From Streptomyces sp. MBT65 (lineage in GTDB: Bacteria; Actinomycetota; Actinomycetes; Streptomycetales; Streptomycetaceae), in NCBI RefSeq assembly GCF_016612545.1, contig NZ_JAENRY010000018.1:530-64529 (forward strand): a stretch of 64,000 bases of DNA, written 5' to 3'. A program made the translations under genes and the position numbers. Of this stretch, positions 45,354 through 54,498 are shown one piece after another. Within the stretch, counting starts at the first letter, position 1. Every line of letters starts with the position of its first letter. Below the pieces are notes generated by a model, which saw only the letters and a list, made by a program, of their open reading frames with translations, had not been told where the DNA came from and did not search any database.

Positions 45354-45412
45354 GGGGGGCGACTCCGGGCGGGGTCGGTGAGCTGCGGGGCCGCGTTCGG
45401 GCCGAGGTAGTC

Positions 45413-45440
45413 GCCGGGGCGATCGACGGTGCGCCCCGGC
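45413..45440. terminator. hairpin after the thioesterase gene
   Basis: GCCGGGGCG (45413-45421) pairs perfectly with CGCCCCGGC (45432-45440) over a ten-base loop. It lies between convergent genes. Confidence 0.6.
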
Positions 45441-45515
45441 CACCCGCTCGGCCCGCGCCGGGCGGGTCGGACCTGTGCCGGTCGTCGGACGGTCCGGCCC
45501 CTGTTTGCGACCGAC

Positions 45516-46112
45516 TCAGCCGATCGGCTTCCGCCCCAGCCAAGCCGCCAACTGGCCGTAGACGTCGGCTCCTTCGGGGGCCGGCTGGGCCGTGGCGAAG
45601 GGGGTGTCGGCGTCCCGTTGCTCGTCCGGGAGGGCCCTGCGGGCGAACGTCAGCGCGAACTGGGCCAGTTCCGGGTCGAGTTGGAGGGGGTGGCCCAGGG
45701 CTTCCGAGAGGTCCCAGGTGTGGGTGACGCCCTCCATGACGTAGCCGGAGAGGGCGATGCGGCCCGGTACCTCGCCCCAGGGGACCCGGACCAGGGCGTC
45801 CAGGCGGGCGTCGTCCGACCAGGCCTTGGCGACCCGGGTGCGGGCCTCGTCGTACGCCGTCGGCCAGCCCTCGTCCGCGACGCCGTCCACGAAGGGGCGG
45901 ACGGCCAGGCCGTCGCCGCCCTCGCCCACCGTCGCGATGCGGTGGGAGCCGCCGACGAGATGGCTCAGCAGGGTGCGTACGTCGAACTCCGTGCAGGGGG
46001 TGGGGGAGTCGAGCTGTTCCGGTCGTACCGTCCTGATCAGCGCGGCCACCTGCTCGGTGGCGCGGGTGTAGAGGGGGCGGGGGTCCGTGGTGTCTGTGTT
46101 CATGGGCGTCAT
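45516..46112 (-). CDS. DinB-like mycothiol-dependent enzyme (TIGR03086 type)
   Basis: 198-residue protein of the maleylpyruvate isomerase/DinB-like four-helix superfamily. Shows the metal-ligand pattern PTPCTEFDVRTLLSHLVGG near residue 40 and THTWDLSEALG near residue 130. Members use mycothiol as cofactor in actinobacteria; substrate unknown. Divergent from a WYL regulator, a very common pairing, with an operator-like inverted repeat between. ATG at 46103 is an alternative start. Confidence 0.9.
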   Translation of the reverse strand: MTPMNTDTTDPRPLYTRATEQVAALIRTVRPEQLDSPTPCTEFDVRTLLSHLVGGSHRIATVGEGGDGLAVRPFVDGVADEGWPTAYDEARTRVAKAWSDDARLDALVRVPWGEVPGRIALSGYVMEGVTHTWDLSEALGHPLQLDPELAQFALTFARRALPDEQRDADTPFATAQPAPEGADVYGQLAAWLGRKPIG

Positions 46113-46127
46113 GCTGGGCCCATAACC

Positions 46128-46142
46128 TGACAGTTTCCGTCA
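46128..46142. promoter_or_regulatory. TGACAG..CGTCA operator-like repeat
   Basis: TGACAGTTTCCGTCA, inverted TGAC/GTCA arms, centred between the divergent DinB-like and WYL genes. Similar TGACA-type palindromes are frequent at this gene pair, so it is the likely WYL regulator site. Confidence 0.6.
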
Positions 46143-46181
46143 ACATTTGCGCGGGGCTCTCGGGAGGTCGATCCTGAGGGC

Positions 46182-47168
46182 GTGAAGGCCGACCGACTCC
46201 TCTCGATCCTGTTGCTTCTCCAGACCCGGGGCCGCGTTCCCGCGCACGAACTCGCCGCCCGGCTCGAAGTGTCGGTGCGGACCGTCTACCGGGACGTCGA
46301 GGCGCTGTCCGCCTCCGGGGTGCCGGTGTACGCCGAGCGCGGGCGGCACGGCGGGATCGAGCTGCTCGCCGGGTTCCGCACGGACGTCACGGGACTGACC
46401 GCCGACGAGTCACGCGCCCTGTTCATCCTGGCCGCACAGGGCGCCCACGCCGCCCTCGGCCTCGACGCCGCGCTCGGCTCCGCGCTGCGCAAGGTGATGG
46501 CCGCGCTGCCCGCGCCCTACCGCCCGGCCGCCGAGGTGACCTCCCGGCGCATCCTCGTCGACGCCACCCGCTGGAAGAGCGGGCCCCAACTCGCCGTGGA
46601 CCTGGACGTGTTGCAGGACGCCGTCCTCACCGACCGTCGGCTGCGCCTGCGCTACCGGCACAGCGGCGCCAAGGAACCCAGCACCTACACCGTCGACCCG
46701 TACGGCCTCGTCTCCAAGGCCGGCGTCTGGTACCTGGTCGCCGACCGCCGGACCAGACCCCGCCTCTTCCGCGCCGACCGCGTCCACTCGGCCACCCTCC
46801 TGCCCGACCCCGTGAAGCGCCGCCCGGGCGTCGAACTCGCCCACGCCTGGGAGGAGTTGCGCCGCCAGGTCGAGGAACGCCCCGGCGGGCTCGACGTCAC
46901 CGTCCGGGTCCGCCGCGCCCGCCTCGACATGTTCCTGCGCCTCAGCGCCTCCTCGCTCGCCGAACTCCCCACGGATGACGGGAGGAACGGAGAGAGCGAC
47001 TGGGTGAGGGTCCGCCTGACCTACGGCGTCGTCCGCGAGGCGCGCCAACTGCTCCAGTTCGCCGACGCGTTGGAGGTCGTATCACCGCCGGAGGCACGCG
47101 CGGAGGTGGCCGCCGCGGCCGCTTCTGTCACGGAGCTGTACCAGCGAGTAGGCGAGCCCCGATCGTGA
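46182..47168 (+). CDS. WYL-domain transcriptional regulator
   Basis: 328-residue regulator with an N-terminal DeoR-like helix-turn-helix (LLSILLLLQTRGRVPAHELA, VSVRTVYRDVEALS) and a WYL domain around residues 130-220 (VDPYGLVSKAGVWYLVADRR) plus a C-terminal WCX extension. GTG 46182 start. WYL domains bind nucleotides or other ligands; here it most likely represses the divergent DinB-like gene. Confidence 0.93.
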   Translation: MKADRLLSILLLLQTRGRVPAHELAARLEVSVRTVYRDVEALSASGVPVYAERGRHGGIELLAGFRTDVTGLTADESRALFILAAQGAHAALGLDAALGSALRKVMAALPAPYRPAAEVTSRRILVDATRWKSGPQLAVDLDVLQDAVLTDRRLRLRYRHSGAKEPSTYTVDPYGLVSKAGVWYLVADRRTRPRLFRADRVHSATLLPDPVKRRPGVELAHAWEELRRQVEERPGGLDVTVRVRRARLDMFLRLSASSLAELPTDDGRNGESDWVRVRLTYGVVREARQLLQFADALEVVSPPEARAEVAAAAASVTELYQRVGEPRS

Positions 47169-47308
47169 ACTCGCAGGTCAGGGAGGCTTCTTGGGGCGCC
47201 CTTTACCCGGCGCACAGGAGGGGGACAGGGCGCCGACAAGGAAGCCCTAAGCGGCGTTGATTGAGTTCCCGCCACAAGGCCTCCTCATCGTTTTTGGAGT
47301 TGTTTCTC

Positions 47309-47677
47309 ATGAAGCGTGCGCGTCTCCTCCCCGCAGTGGCCCTGCTGGCGCTCTCGCCCCTGGCCCTGGCGGCCTGCGGCTCTAGCGGCTCCACCTCGTC
47401 GTCCTCCGGCAGCGGCAACTCCGGCTCCACGCAGTCCTGTTCCGCGCCCACCGGCAACGCCACGGCACGGCCCAGCGGGGCCCCGTCCGGCGCGCCCACG
47501 GGCGCCGCGGCCTCGGGCATGCCGACCGGTCGGCCGACGGGCATGCCGACCGGCAACGCCTCCGGCATGCCGAGCGGTGGCCCCGGCGGAGGCGGCGGCC
47601 AGGGCGGCGGCCCTGGCGGTGGCTGCGGCGGCGGGCCCGGCGGTGGCCAGATGAGCGGCGCCCCGCAGCAGGGCTGA
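47309..47677 (+). CDS. small low-complexity lipoprotein
   Basis: 122-residue exported protein with a lipoprotein signal peptide (lipobox LAAC, Cys at about residue 23), a Ser/Gly linker, then a repetitive stretch of Gly-Met-Pro-Thr-Gly-Arg/Asn-Pro units (residues 50-88) and a Gly-rich tail with one cysteine in GGCGGG. ATG 47309 follows TGGAG by nine bases. No catalytic domain is visible; it is presumably an extended envelope protein. It is followed by a very strong terminator, so it is a self-contained transcription unit. Confidence 0.75.
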   Translation: MKRARLLPAVALLALSPLALAACGSSGSTSSSSGSGNSGSTQSCSAPTGNATARPSGAPSGAPTGAAASGMPTGRPTGMPTGNASGMPSGGPGGGGGQGGGPGGGCGGGPGGGQMSGAPQQG

Positions 47678-47690
47678 CCGCGGCTCCCGC

Positions 47691-47737
47691 ACGACAGGGG
47701 CGGCACGCTCGTACACCGGGCGTGCCGCCCCTGTCGT
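47691..47737. terminator. 18-bp stem terminator
   Basis: ACGACAGGGGCGGCACGC (47691-47708) pairs perfectly with 47720-47737 over an 11-base loop, between the lipoprotein stop (47677) and the convergent TetR gene end (47764). Confidence 0.93.
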
Positions 47738-47763
47738 ATGCCCGCCGCCCGGGTGTCGGGTGT

Positions 47764-48405
47764 TCAGCCGAGCCAGTGCCGCCGACCGACGCTGATCAAC
47801 CGCATCTGGCGCGTGGCGAGTTGGGTGACGCGCTCGCGCTCCTCGCCGGAGAACTCCGTGGTCTCCGCGGCCTCCATGGCTTCCATGAAGAGCGAGGCCG
47901 TGATGAGCATCTGGTCGACATAGAGATGAGCGAGCATCAGCAGGTCCTCGTCGTTCCAGCCGTCGGACTCCGGGTCCTTGGCGAGTTCGGCCTTCACCTC
48001 CTCGGCGAACCGGGCCAGTTGCTCCCGGATGGCCTGCCGTACCGGCTGCACCCCGCCGTGCCGCTCGCGGGCGATGAAGCGCACGTGCGCCGGATACGTG
48101 TCCACGTGGTGGGCGATCAACTCGACCGCGCGCGTGATGCGTTGACCGCTGTCCGCGGGGGCCACCGTCTGCCGGATCATCGGATGCAGACTGCCCAGCG
48201 CCTCCTCGACGAGCGCGACCCCGAGGTCCTCCGTGGAGCGGAAGTGCCGGTAGAAGGCGGTCGGGGCGACGCCCACGGCGCGGGTGACCTCACGCAGCCC
48301 CAGACTGCTCAGGCTCTGCTCCTCCAGCAGCCCCAACGCGGCGTCCAGCAACGCCTGTCGGGTCTTCTGCTTCTGCGCCTGCCGGATGCCGAGGGTGTGA
48401 CTCAT
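47764..48405 (-). CDS. TetR-family transcriptional regulator (FabR-like)
   Basis: 213-residue repressor with a TetR helix-turn-helix (LDAALGLLEEQSLSSLGLRE, VGVAPTAFYRHFRSTEDLG) and an all-helical ligand domain. The HTH helix and RERHGGVQPVRQAIREQL resemble the FabR/DesT-like regulators of fatty acid desaturation, but no lipid gene is adjacent. AACA-NN-TGTT sites stand on both sides of the divergent promoter region, as expected for autoregulation and control of the small membrane protein genes. Confidence 0.9.
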   Translation of the reverse strand: MSHTLGIRQAQKQKTRQALLDAALGLLEEQSLSSLGLREVTRAVGVAPTAFYRHFRSTEDLGVALVEEALGSLHPMIRQTVAPADSGQRITRAVELIAHHVDTYPAHVRFIARERHGGVQPVRQAIREQLARFAEEVKAELAKDPESDGWNDEDLLMLAHLYVDQMLITASLFMEAMEAAETTEFSGEERERVTQLATRQMRLISVGRRHWLG

Positions 48406-48416
48406 GTCATCCAGTT

Positions 48417-48482
48417 AACAACTGTTCTCCGTAATTGGAAAGTCGTCGGACGCGCTAGACTCAAGTTCAGTGAACAAGTGTT
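48417..48482. promoter_or_regulatory. two AACA-NN-TGTT operator-like sites
   Basis: AACAACTGTT at 48417-48426 and AACAAGTGTT at 48473-48482, 56 bases apart, flank the region between the tetR start (48405) and the small membrane protein gene (48547). Both are likely TetR operators. Confidence 0.5.
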
Positions 48483-48546
48483 ACTACAACCGTTCACCGA
48501 AACGTAACGAGAGCCGTCCCGGCCGTCTCGGAGGGGGATTCATCCC

Positions 48547-48714
48547 ATGCTGTTCCTTGTCGCAGCGCTGCTGCTGTTCGGCGTCGTGGTGGGCACCGTG
48601 GCCCACGCGCCGCTCGCCTTCACCGCCGTCGCCGCCACCGTCATCGCCGTATGGCTGGGCATCTTCGCCCTCCGCGAGCGACACGGCCGCCGTACCCGTA
48701 CGACAGCCAACTGA
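48547..48714 (+). CDS. small membrane protein, 55 residues
   Basis: MLFLVAALLLFGVVVGTVAH begins a 55-residue protein with two hydrophobic segments (about residues 2-18 and 24-42) and a basic tail ending RHGRRTRTTAN. GGAGGGGG at 48530-48537 lies nine bases before ATG 48547, and third positions are strongly G/C, so it is probably real. It is divergent from tetR and 72 bases before another small membrane protein, likely one operon. Function unknown. Confidence 0.75.
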   Translation: MLFLVAALLLFGVVVGTVAHAPLAFTAVAATVIAVWLGIFALRERHGRRTRTTAN

Positions 48715-48786
48715 CGCTCCACGGCTGCCAGTTCGCCGCCCGTCCCGCCACCCACCACCCACCCGATCATCGGGAGCCGAACCACC

Positions 48787-49074
48787 ATGCAACTCACCGC
48801 ACCGGCAAGCAGCAGCACCGCCACCGCCGTCAAGCCCACCGGCCGTCGTGACGCCGACGGCATGGCCGTCGCGTCCTTCATCCTCGGCCTCGTCGGTCTG
48901 CTCGTGCTCAATGTCTTCCTCGGCCCGATCGCCATCGCCCTGGCCGGCGTGGCGCTGTGGCGCGGCACCGCCCGTCGCGGGCGTGCCTTCCTCGGGCTCG
49001 GGCTCGGGATCGCCGATCTGCTGGTCCTCGTCGCCTTCATGCAACTGGACAGCACCGTCTCCTGGAGCTTCTAG
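48787..49074 (+). CDS. DUF4190-type small membrane protein
   Basis: 95-residue protein with a Thr/Ala-rich cytoplasmic start and two hydrophobic hairpin segments ([17 protein letters not shown] and [18 protein letters not shown]), the pattern of DUF4190 proteins. Function unknown. Follows the 55-residue membrane protein and precedes the cysteine desulfurase gene by 74 bases. Confidence 0.8.
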   Translation: MQLTAPASSSTATAVKPTGRRDADGMAVASFILGLVGLLVLNVFLGPIAIALAGVALWRGTARRGRAFLGLGLGIADLLVLVAFMQLDSTVSWSF

Positions 49075-49148
49075 GAAGCGCGCCGGATCCGTACCGGCGT
49101 CCCCGCCCCTCCGGGGTGCGCACCGGGGACCGTAGAATCGGCGTCACC

Positions 49149-50312
49149 ATGGCATACCTCGACCACGCCGCGACCACCCCGATGCTTCCCGAGGCAGTCG
49201 AGGCGATGACGGCCCACCTGAGCATCACGGGCAACGCCTCCTCCCTCCACGCTTCCGGCCGCAAGGCCCGCCGTACGGTCGAAGAGTCCCGGGAGACCCT
49301 CGCCGAGTCGCTCGGCGCCCGCCCGAGCGAGGTCGTGTTCACCTCCGGCGGCACCGAGGCCGACAACCTCGCGGTGAAGGGCCTGTACTGGTCCCGCCGC
49401 GACGCCGACCCGGCCCGCACCCGGGTACTGGCCAGCCCCGTCGAGCACCACGCCGTCCTGGACGCCGTCCACTGGCTGGGCGAGCACGAGGGCGCCACCG
49501 TCGAGTACCTCCCGGTCGACTCCTACGGCCGGGTCCACCCCGAGGTGCTGCGCGAGGCGATCGCCCGCAACCCCGACGACGTCGCCCTGGCCACCGTGAT
49601 GTGGGCCAACAACGAGATCGGCACGGTGCTGCCGGTCCGCGAACTCGCGGACGTGGCGGGGGAGTTCGGTGTCCCGCTGCACGCCGACGCGGTGCAGGCC
49701 TTCGGTCAGGTGCCGGTCGACTTCGCCGCCTCCGGGCTCGCCGCGATGACGGTCTCCGGCCACAAGATCGGCGGCCCGTACGGCATCGGCGCGCTGCTGC
49801 TGGGCCGCGAGTACACCCCCGTACCCGTCCTGCACGGCGGCGGCCAGGAACGCCATGTCCGCTCCGGCACCCTCGACGTCCCCGCGATCGCCTCCTTCGC
49901 GGTCGCCGGCCGCCTCGCCGCCGAACAGCGCGAGTGGTTCGCCCGCGAGATCGGCGCCCTCCGCGACGACCTCGTCACGGCCGTCCGTACGGCGGTCCCG
50001 GACGCGATCCTCGGTGGCGACCCGGTGGACCGGCTGCCGGCCAACGCCCACTTCACGTTCCCCGGCTGCGAGGGCGACTCCCTGCTGCTCCTGCTGGACG
50101 CGCAGGGCATCGAGTGCTCCACCGGCTCGGCCTGCACCGCGGGCGTCGCCCAGCCCAGCCATGTCCTGCTCGCCACCGGCACCGATCCGGACCTCGCCCG
50201 CGGCACCCTGCGCTTCTCGCTCGGCCACACCTCCACGGAGGCCGACGTGGAGGCCGTGGCGAAGGCGATCGGCCCGGCGGTGGAACGTGCGCGCGCCGCC
50301 GGGCTGACCTGA
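49149..50312 (+). CDS. cysteine desulfurase (IscS/NifS type)
   Basis: 387-residue PLP enzyme releasing sulfur from cysteine as a persulfide. Start [12 protein letters not shown] is diagnostic; the PLP lysine is residue 206 in [10 protein letters not shown] and the persulfide cysteine is residue 329 in STGSACTAG. In Streptomyces the gene near mnmA is thought to supply sulfur for tRNA 2-thiouridine; mnmA lies 2.6 kb downstream here. ATG 49149 chosen over the open upstream frame. Confidence 0.95.
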   Translation: MAYLDHAATTPMLPEAVEAMTAHLSITGNASSLHASGRKARRTVEESRETLAESLGARPSEVVFTSGGTEADNLAVKGLYWSRRDADPARTRVLASPVEHHAVLDAVHWLGEHEGATVEYLPVDSYGRVHPEVLREAIARNPDDVALATVMWANNEIGTVLPVRELADVAGEFGVPLHADAVQAFGQVPVDFAASGLAAMTVSGHKIGGPYGIGALLLGREYTPVPVLHGGGQERHVRSGTLDVPAIASFAVAGRLAAEQREWFAREIGALRDDLVTAVRTAVPDAILGGDPVDRLPANAHFTFPGCEGDSLLLLLDAQGIECSTGSACTAGVAQPSHVLLATGTDPDLARGTLRFSLGHTSTEADVEAVAKAIGPAVERARAAGLT

Positions 50313-50326
50313 GAGGACCGCTCCTC

Positions 50327-51892
50327 CTAGGACTCCGTCACCATGAGGGAGGCCATCATGCCCTCGTCCTCGTGCTGCAACAGGTGGCAGTGGAGCATGT
50401 ACATATAGGTGTCGTCGGAGAAGTCGGTGAACTCCATGGCGATCTTGATCGAGCCGCCACCGACCACCTCGTAGGTGTCGTACCAGCCGAGCTGGACCCC
50501 GGTGGGATCCTCGCCGTTGATGGAGATCAGCTGATACGGCACGTCGTGCAGGTGGAACGAGTGTTCCAGCTGGGTGGAGTTCTGGATCGTCCAGATCTCC
50601 TTCGAGCCGACCGTCGTACTGATCATCGCCATCGCGGCCATCGTCGTGCCCGCCGACCCGTTGATCAGCATCGTGGCGCCGTTCTGGCCCAGGGTGATGG
50701 TCCGGGTGGTGAAGTCGGTCGTGTCGTACCGGTCGATGGTGTTGAGGGTGCTGGGCAGGTCGTCCGGGGTGTCGGAGCCGCTGGCCGTGATCGCGAGGAA
50801 GTCGTACGTGCCGCTGCCGCCGCGGATCCAGCCGGTGGTGATCACGGCCTGGAGGGTGGCGTCCGCGGTGAGGTCCATCGTGAACTCGGCGCGGGCACCG
50901 GCCACCAGGCGGATCGTGGTCACATCGGTGGCCTCGGTCAGATAGCCCTGGTCGGTGCTGATCTGGGTGAGGGTGCCGCCGTCACTGCGCTGGATGGTGA
51001 TGATGTCGGACGGCGAGGCGTTCAGCGCGCGGAAGCGGGTGCGGGTCTTGGTGGCGGTGAAACCGAGCGTGGTGGAGTCCACGTTGGTTCCGTTGACCAG
51101 GAGGGGGAAGGTGGTGGTGCTGAGCCGATAACCGGCCGCGTCGTACTTGATGTCCCCGGCGGTGTCCACGGCGAGGGACTGGAAGATGAGCGGGACGTCG
51201 TCGACGCCGTAGTCGCTGGGCAGCGCGGTGGACGCGTCCGTGGAGTCCTCGACGATGATCATGCCGGCCAGACCGTGCACGGCCTGCTTGGCGGTGGTGC
51301 CCAGGGCGTGCGGGTGGTACCAGAGCGTGGTGGCCGGGTCCTTGACGGTGAACGTGGGGGACCAGGTCGTGCCGTCCGCGAAGGCGACCTGGGGGCCGCC
51401 GTCCATCTTCGCGGGCACGTGGGCGCCGTGGAAGTGGACCGTCGTGTCCTCGCCGATGTTGTTGGTGATGTTGAGCAGGACCACGTCGCCGTTGGTCCAC
51501 TTCATGGTCGGGCCCAGGAAGTCCTGGTTGTAGCCCATCGTGCTGCTGGTGACGCCCGAGATCACCTCGGCGGTGCCGGTCTTGGCCTCCAGCGTGTACG
51601 TGGTGACGCCGTCGGCGGTGGTGCCCTCCAGGAGGTCGGGGATGGTGAGGGTGGTGTCCGCCGCGGAGGCCTTGTTCTTCGCCGCGCCGTTCAGCAGGGA
51701 GAAGGCGCCGCCCGCCGCCGCGACCGCCGCGATGCCGGTCCCGGCCATGCCGCCGAGGAACTTGCGCCGGTGCAGACCCTTGCCCCGGGCCGCGATGTCC
51801 TTGCCGTGCTCGCGCTTCTCGGCGACGGATTTGCGGTGGTTGCCCTGTGCGTCGGTGTTCTGGCCGGACGCGGGCTCGCTGGTGTGTGTCAT
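50327..51892 (-). CDS. Tat-exported multicopper oxidase
   Basis: 521-residue three-cupredoxin oxidase (CueO/laccase-like). A twin-arginine signal HRRKFLGGMAGTG at about residue 41 follows a long hydrophilic N-region. All four copper motifs are present: TVHFHGAH, WYHPHALG, HSFHLHDVPY and HCHLLQHEDEGMM, the last including the type 1 copper ligands with an axial methionine. Likely oxidises Cu(I) or phenolic substrates outside the cell. It is on the opposite strand between cysteine desulfurase and the amidase, a place where related genomes, as I recall, have no such gene, suggesting insertion. Confidence 0.95.
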   Translation of the reverse strand: MTHTSEPASGQNTDAQGNHRKSVAEKREHGKDIAARGKGLHRRKFLGGMAGTGIAAVAAAGGAFSLLNGAAKNKASAADTTLTIPDLLEGTTADGVTTYTLEAKTGTAEVISGVTSSTMGYNQDFLGPTMKWTNGDVVLLNITNNIGEDTTVHFHGAHVPAKMDGGPQVAFADGTTWSPTFTVKDPATTLWYHPHALGTTAKQAVHGLAGMIIVEDSTDASTALPSDYGVDDVPLIFQSLAVDTAGDIKYDAAGYRLSTTTFPLLVNGTNVDSTTLGFTATKTRTRFRALNASPSDIITIQRSDGGTLTQISTDQGYLTEATDVTTIRLVAGARAEFTMDLTADATLQAVITTGWIRGGSGTYDFLAITASGSDTPDDLPSTLNTIDRYDTTDFTTRTITLGQNGATMLINGSAGTTMAAMAMISTTVGSKEIWTIQNSTQLEHSFHLHDVPYQLISINGEDPTGVQLGWYDTYEVVGGGSIKIAMEFTDFSDDTYMYMLHCHLLQHEDEGMMASLMVTES

Positions 51893-51938
51893 GGCGCCAG
51901 AGATTTGACCTAAGGCCTGTGTAAAGACTGGGCGACAC

Positions 51939-52082
51939 TTAGTAGTCAGCAGGGCAAGCTATGAAAGGTGTGCGTGCGCGATCGCTCCCCAACTCACCTT
52001 GAGGGGATGCGGAGTTGACGTACTCCAGGTCACATCCGGAGCAGGGGACGCATCGGACACCGTCGTAACTGAAATGACTCAT
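51939..52082 (-). CDS. possible 47-residue cysteine-rich leader ORF
   Basis: ATG at 52082 with GAGGG seven bases upstream opens a 47-codon frame ([20 protein letters not shown]) ending at TAA 51939, 46 bases before the multicopper oxidase start on the same strand. Cysteines fall at 11, 14, 17 and 43, giving CxxCxxC. Third-position G+C is only about 59 percent, lower than neighbours, so coding is doubtful. If translated it could be a copper-responsive leader peptide. Confidence 0.3.
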   Translation of the reverse strand: MSHFSYDGVRCVPCSGCDLEYVNSASPQGELGSDRARTPFIACPADY

Positions 52083-52106
52083 AGCCAAACCCTCGTGTGG
52101 CGCGAA

Positions 52107-52883
52107 TCACACCTGCGTCCGGTGTGCCCGCCTTACGAGTGTCATGTACCGGTCCCAGTCCCAGTACCGCCCGGGGTCCGTGTGATCGGTCCCGGGCACC
52201 TCCACGTGCCCGATGACGTGCTCCCGGTCGACGGGGATGCCGTAGCGCCGGCATATCTCCGCCGTCAGTCGCGCGGAGGACGTGTACATCGCGTCGGTGA
52301 ACGAGGACGCCCGCTCCACGAAGCCCTCGTGCTCGATGCCGACACTGCGTTCGTTGTACGACCGGTTGCCCGCGTGGAAGGCCACGTCCAGCTCCCGGAT
52401 CATCTGCGTGACCGCCCCGCCCTTGCGGACGATGTAGTGCGCCGCCGCCTGGTGCGCGGGGTCCTGGAAGGCCTTCACCGCGCTCGCGTAACCGCCCTGG
52501 GTGACATGGATGACCACCATGTCTATCCCGTAGTCGTCCGGCCGGTCCGCCCGCCGGTAGTTCGCCGAGGACGCCGCCACCCACGTCGCCCCCCGGAAGT
52601 CGACCGCCCCCGGAGTCCGCGGCTTCTCCACCCCCGGCAGCCGCCACCACAACCGCGCCAACTCGTCCCGGGCCAGCACCCCGGTCCCTACGGCGGCCAG
52701 GGCGCCGCCGATGAGCAGCGCGCGCCGACCGGGGTGCCGACGGGTGGTCTCCGGCGACCTCTGCCTGCCGCCCGGCGGTTTCTCCGCGCCGCCCGGCGAG
52801 CTCTTCCCGCCACCCGGTGGCATCGACGCGCCGCCCGGCGGCTTCGCCGTCCGGTCGTTCCGATCGCTCTGTGTCTCCCCCAT
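52107..52883 (-). CDS. N-acetylmuramoyl-L-alanine amidase
   Basis: 258-residue peptidoglycan amidase of the amidase_2/PGRP fold. N-terminal Pro-Gly-Gly rich repeats ([20 protein letters not shown]) are followed by an uncleaved membrane anchor/Tat-like region ([16 protein letters not shown]). The catalytic domain shows zinc ligands in VVIHVTQGG, the VGIEHEGF segment and [16 protein letters not shown]. Acts outside the membrane on cell-wall stems. Divergent from mnmA. Confidence 0.93.
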   Translation of the reverse strand: MGETQSDRNDRTAKPPGGASMPPGGGKSSPGGAEKPPGGRQRSPETTRRHPGRRALLIGGALAAVGTGVLARDELARLWWRLPGVEKPRTPGAVDFRGATWVAASSANYRRADRPDDYGIDMVVIHVTQGGYASAVKAFQDPAHQAAAHYIVRKGGAVTQMIRELDVAFHAGNRSYNERSVGIEHEGFVERASSFTDAMYTSSARLTAEICRRYGIPVDREHVIGHVEVPGTDHTDPGRYWDWDRYMTLVRRAHRTQV

Positions 52884-52943
52884 GTGATCGTCAACGGATA
52901 CTCGCGGGCCCCGGTTCCCGACGCCCCGTACCCTGGAAGGGTT

Positions 52944-54074
52944 ATGACTGAGACCTCGCCGCGCCCCCGCCCCCTTCGCGTACTCGCCGCCATGTCCGGC
53001 GGAGTGGACTCCGCCGTCGCCGCCGCCCGAGCCGCGGAAGCCGGCCACGACGTGACCGGCGTCCACCTCGCGCTCTCCGCGAACCCGCAATCGTTCCGCA
53101 CGGGCGCGCGTGGCTGTTGCACCATCGAGGACTCCCGGGACGCCCGCCGCGCCGCCGACGTCATCGGCATCCCGTTCTACGTCTGGGACCTCGCCGACCG
53201 CTTCCGCGAGGACGTCGTCGAGGACTTCGTCGCCGAGTACGAGGCCGGCCGCACCCCGAACCCCTGTCTGCGCTGCAACGAGAAGATCAAGTTCGCCGCG
53301 CTCCTCGACAAGGCGCTCGCCCTCGGCTTCGACGCGGTCTGCACCGGCCACTACGCCCAGGTGATCGTGAACGAGGACGGCACCCGCGAACTGCACCGCG
53401 CCTCCGACATGGCCAAGGACCAGTCCTACGTCCTCGGCGTCCTGGACGAGCGGCAGCTCGCGCACGCCCTCTTCCCGCTCGGCGACACGGTGACCACGAA
53501 GGACGAGATCCGCGCGGAGGCCGAGCGCCGCGGCCTCGCGGTCGCCAAGAAGCCCGACTCGCACGACATCTGCTTCATCGCCGACGGCGACACCCAGGGC
53601 TTCCTCGCGAACCGCCTCGGCAAGGCCGAGGGCGACATCGTCGACGAGTCCGGGTCCGTCGTCGGCTCGCACGAGGGCGCGTACGGTTTCACCATCGGCC
53701 AGCGCAAGGGCCTGCGCATCGGCACCCCGGCCGCCGACGGCAAGCCGCGCTACGTCCTGGACATCTCCCCGGTCGACAACACGGTGACGGTCGGCCCGGC
53801 CGCCTCCCTGGACGTCAGCGGTCTCACCGCCGTGAAGCCTCGCTGGTGCGGCACGGCCCCCACCGGGCCCGGCACCTACACCGCCCAACTCCGCGCCCAC
53901 GGCGGCGAGACCGAGGTCACCGCCGAACTCGTCGATGGCACCCTGGAGGTGTCCTTCACCGAGCCGGTACGGGGCGTGGCCCCCGGCCAGGCGATCGTGC
54001 TCTACGACGGCACGCGCGTGGTGGGGTCGGCGACGATCGCGACGACCACGCGCGCGGCGACGGCGATGGCCTGA
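52944..54074 (+). CDS. mnmA: tRNA 2-thiouridine(34) synthase
   Basis: 376-residue tRNA-specific thiolase placing sulfur on wobble uridine 34 of Lys/Glu/Gln tRNAs. ATP pyrophosphatase P-loop [11 protein letters not shown], catalytic cysteine in [23 protein letters not shown], second cysteine in [11 protein letters not shown] and [13 protein letters not shown]. The cysteine desulfurase upstream is the likely sulfur donor. ATG 52944 has GGAAGG close before it. Confidence 0.97.
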   Translation: MTETSPRPRPLRVLAAMSGGVDSAVAAARAAEAGHDVTGVHLALSANPQSFRTGARGCCTIEDSRDARRAADVIGIPFYVWDLADRFREDVVEDFVAEYEAGRTPNPCLRCNEKIKFAALLDKALALGFDAVCTGHYAQVIVNEDGTRELHRASDMAKDQSYVLGVLDERQLAHALFPLGDTVTTKDEIRAEAERRGLAVAKKPDSHDICFIADGDTQGFLANRLGKAEGDIVDESGSVVGSHEGAYGFTIGQRKGLRIGTPAADGKPRYVLDISPVDNTVTVGPAASLDVSGLTAVKPRWCGTAPTGPGTYTAQLRAHGGETEVTAELVDGTLEVSFTEPVRGVAPGQAIVLYDGTRVVGSATIATTTRAATAMA

Positions 54075-54123
54075 GACCAGGGCCGTCGCCCGTCGCGCCC
54101 CGAAGGAAGCGGTCAGTCGTCGC

Positions 54124-54447
54124 TCACAGCACCTCTACGTCGTAGAAGCAGAGGTGGTCCTTGATCTGCGCCACGTCGGGCTTGGGGTCGGGATACGCCC
54201 ACACCAGGTCGGCCGCGTCCGGGAGGGACCAGTACGACGCGTCGCCCTTGAAGGGGCAGTGGGTGTGGGTCTCGGAGGGGGTCAGGAGGTCGAGGCGTAC
54301 GTCCTCCGGAGGGAGGTAGTAGCGCACCGGCGAGCCGGTCTCCTTCAGGACGAGGGGACGGTCGCTCTCCGCCAGCACCTGGTCGCCGTGGACGACGCGT
54401 ACGTGCCGGTCGCCCTGCTCGATCGTGATCGTGTGTCCGTCAGCCAT
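54124..54447 (-). CDS. DUF427 domain protein
   Basis: 107-residue single-domain protein of the DUF427 family with the usual VLAESDRPLVLKETGSPVRY, YLPPEDV, THCPFKGDASYWSL and YPDPKPDVAQIKDHLCFYD segments. Enzymatic role not known. Convergent with mnmA and divergent from the broken LOG-family gene. Confidence 0.93.
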   Translation of the reverse strand: MADGHTITIEQGDRHVRVVHGDQVLAESDRPLVLKETGSPVRYYLPPEDVRLDLLTPSETHTHCPFKGDASYWSLPDAADLVWAYPDPKPDVAQIKDHLCFYDVEVL

Positions 54448-54498
54448 ACCGGAAAAGCACTCGCGGGCGCCCGGTTCTTCCCGCGTACGGTGACGGGT

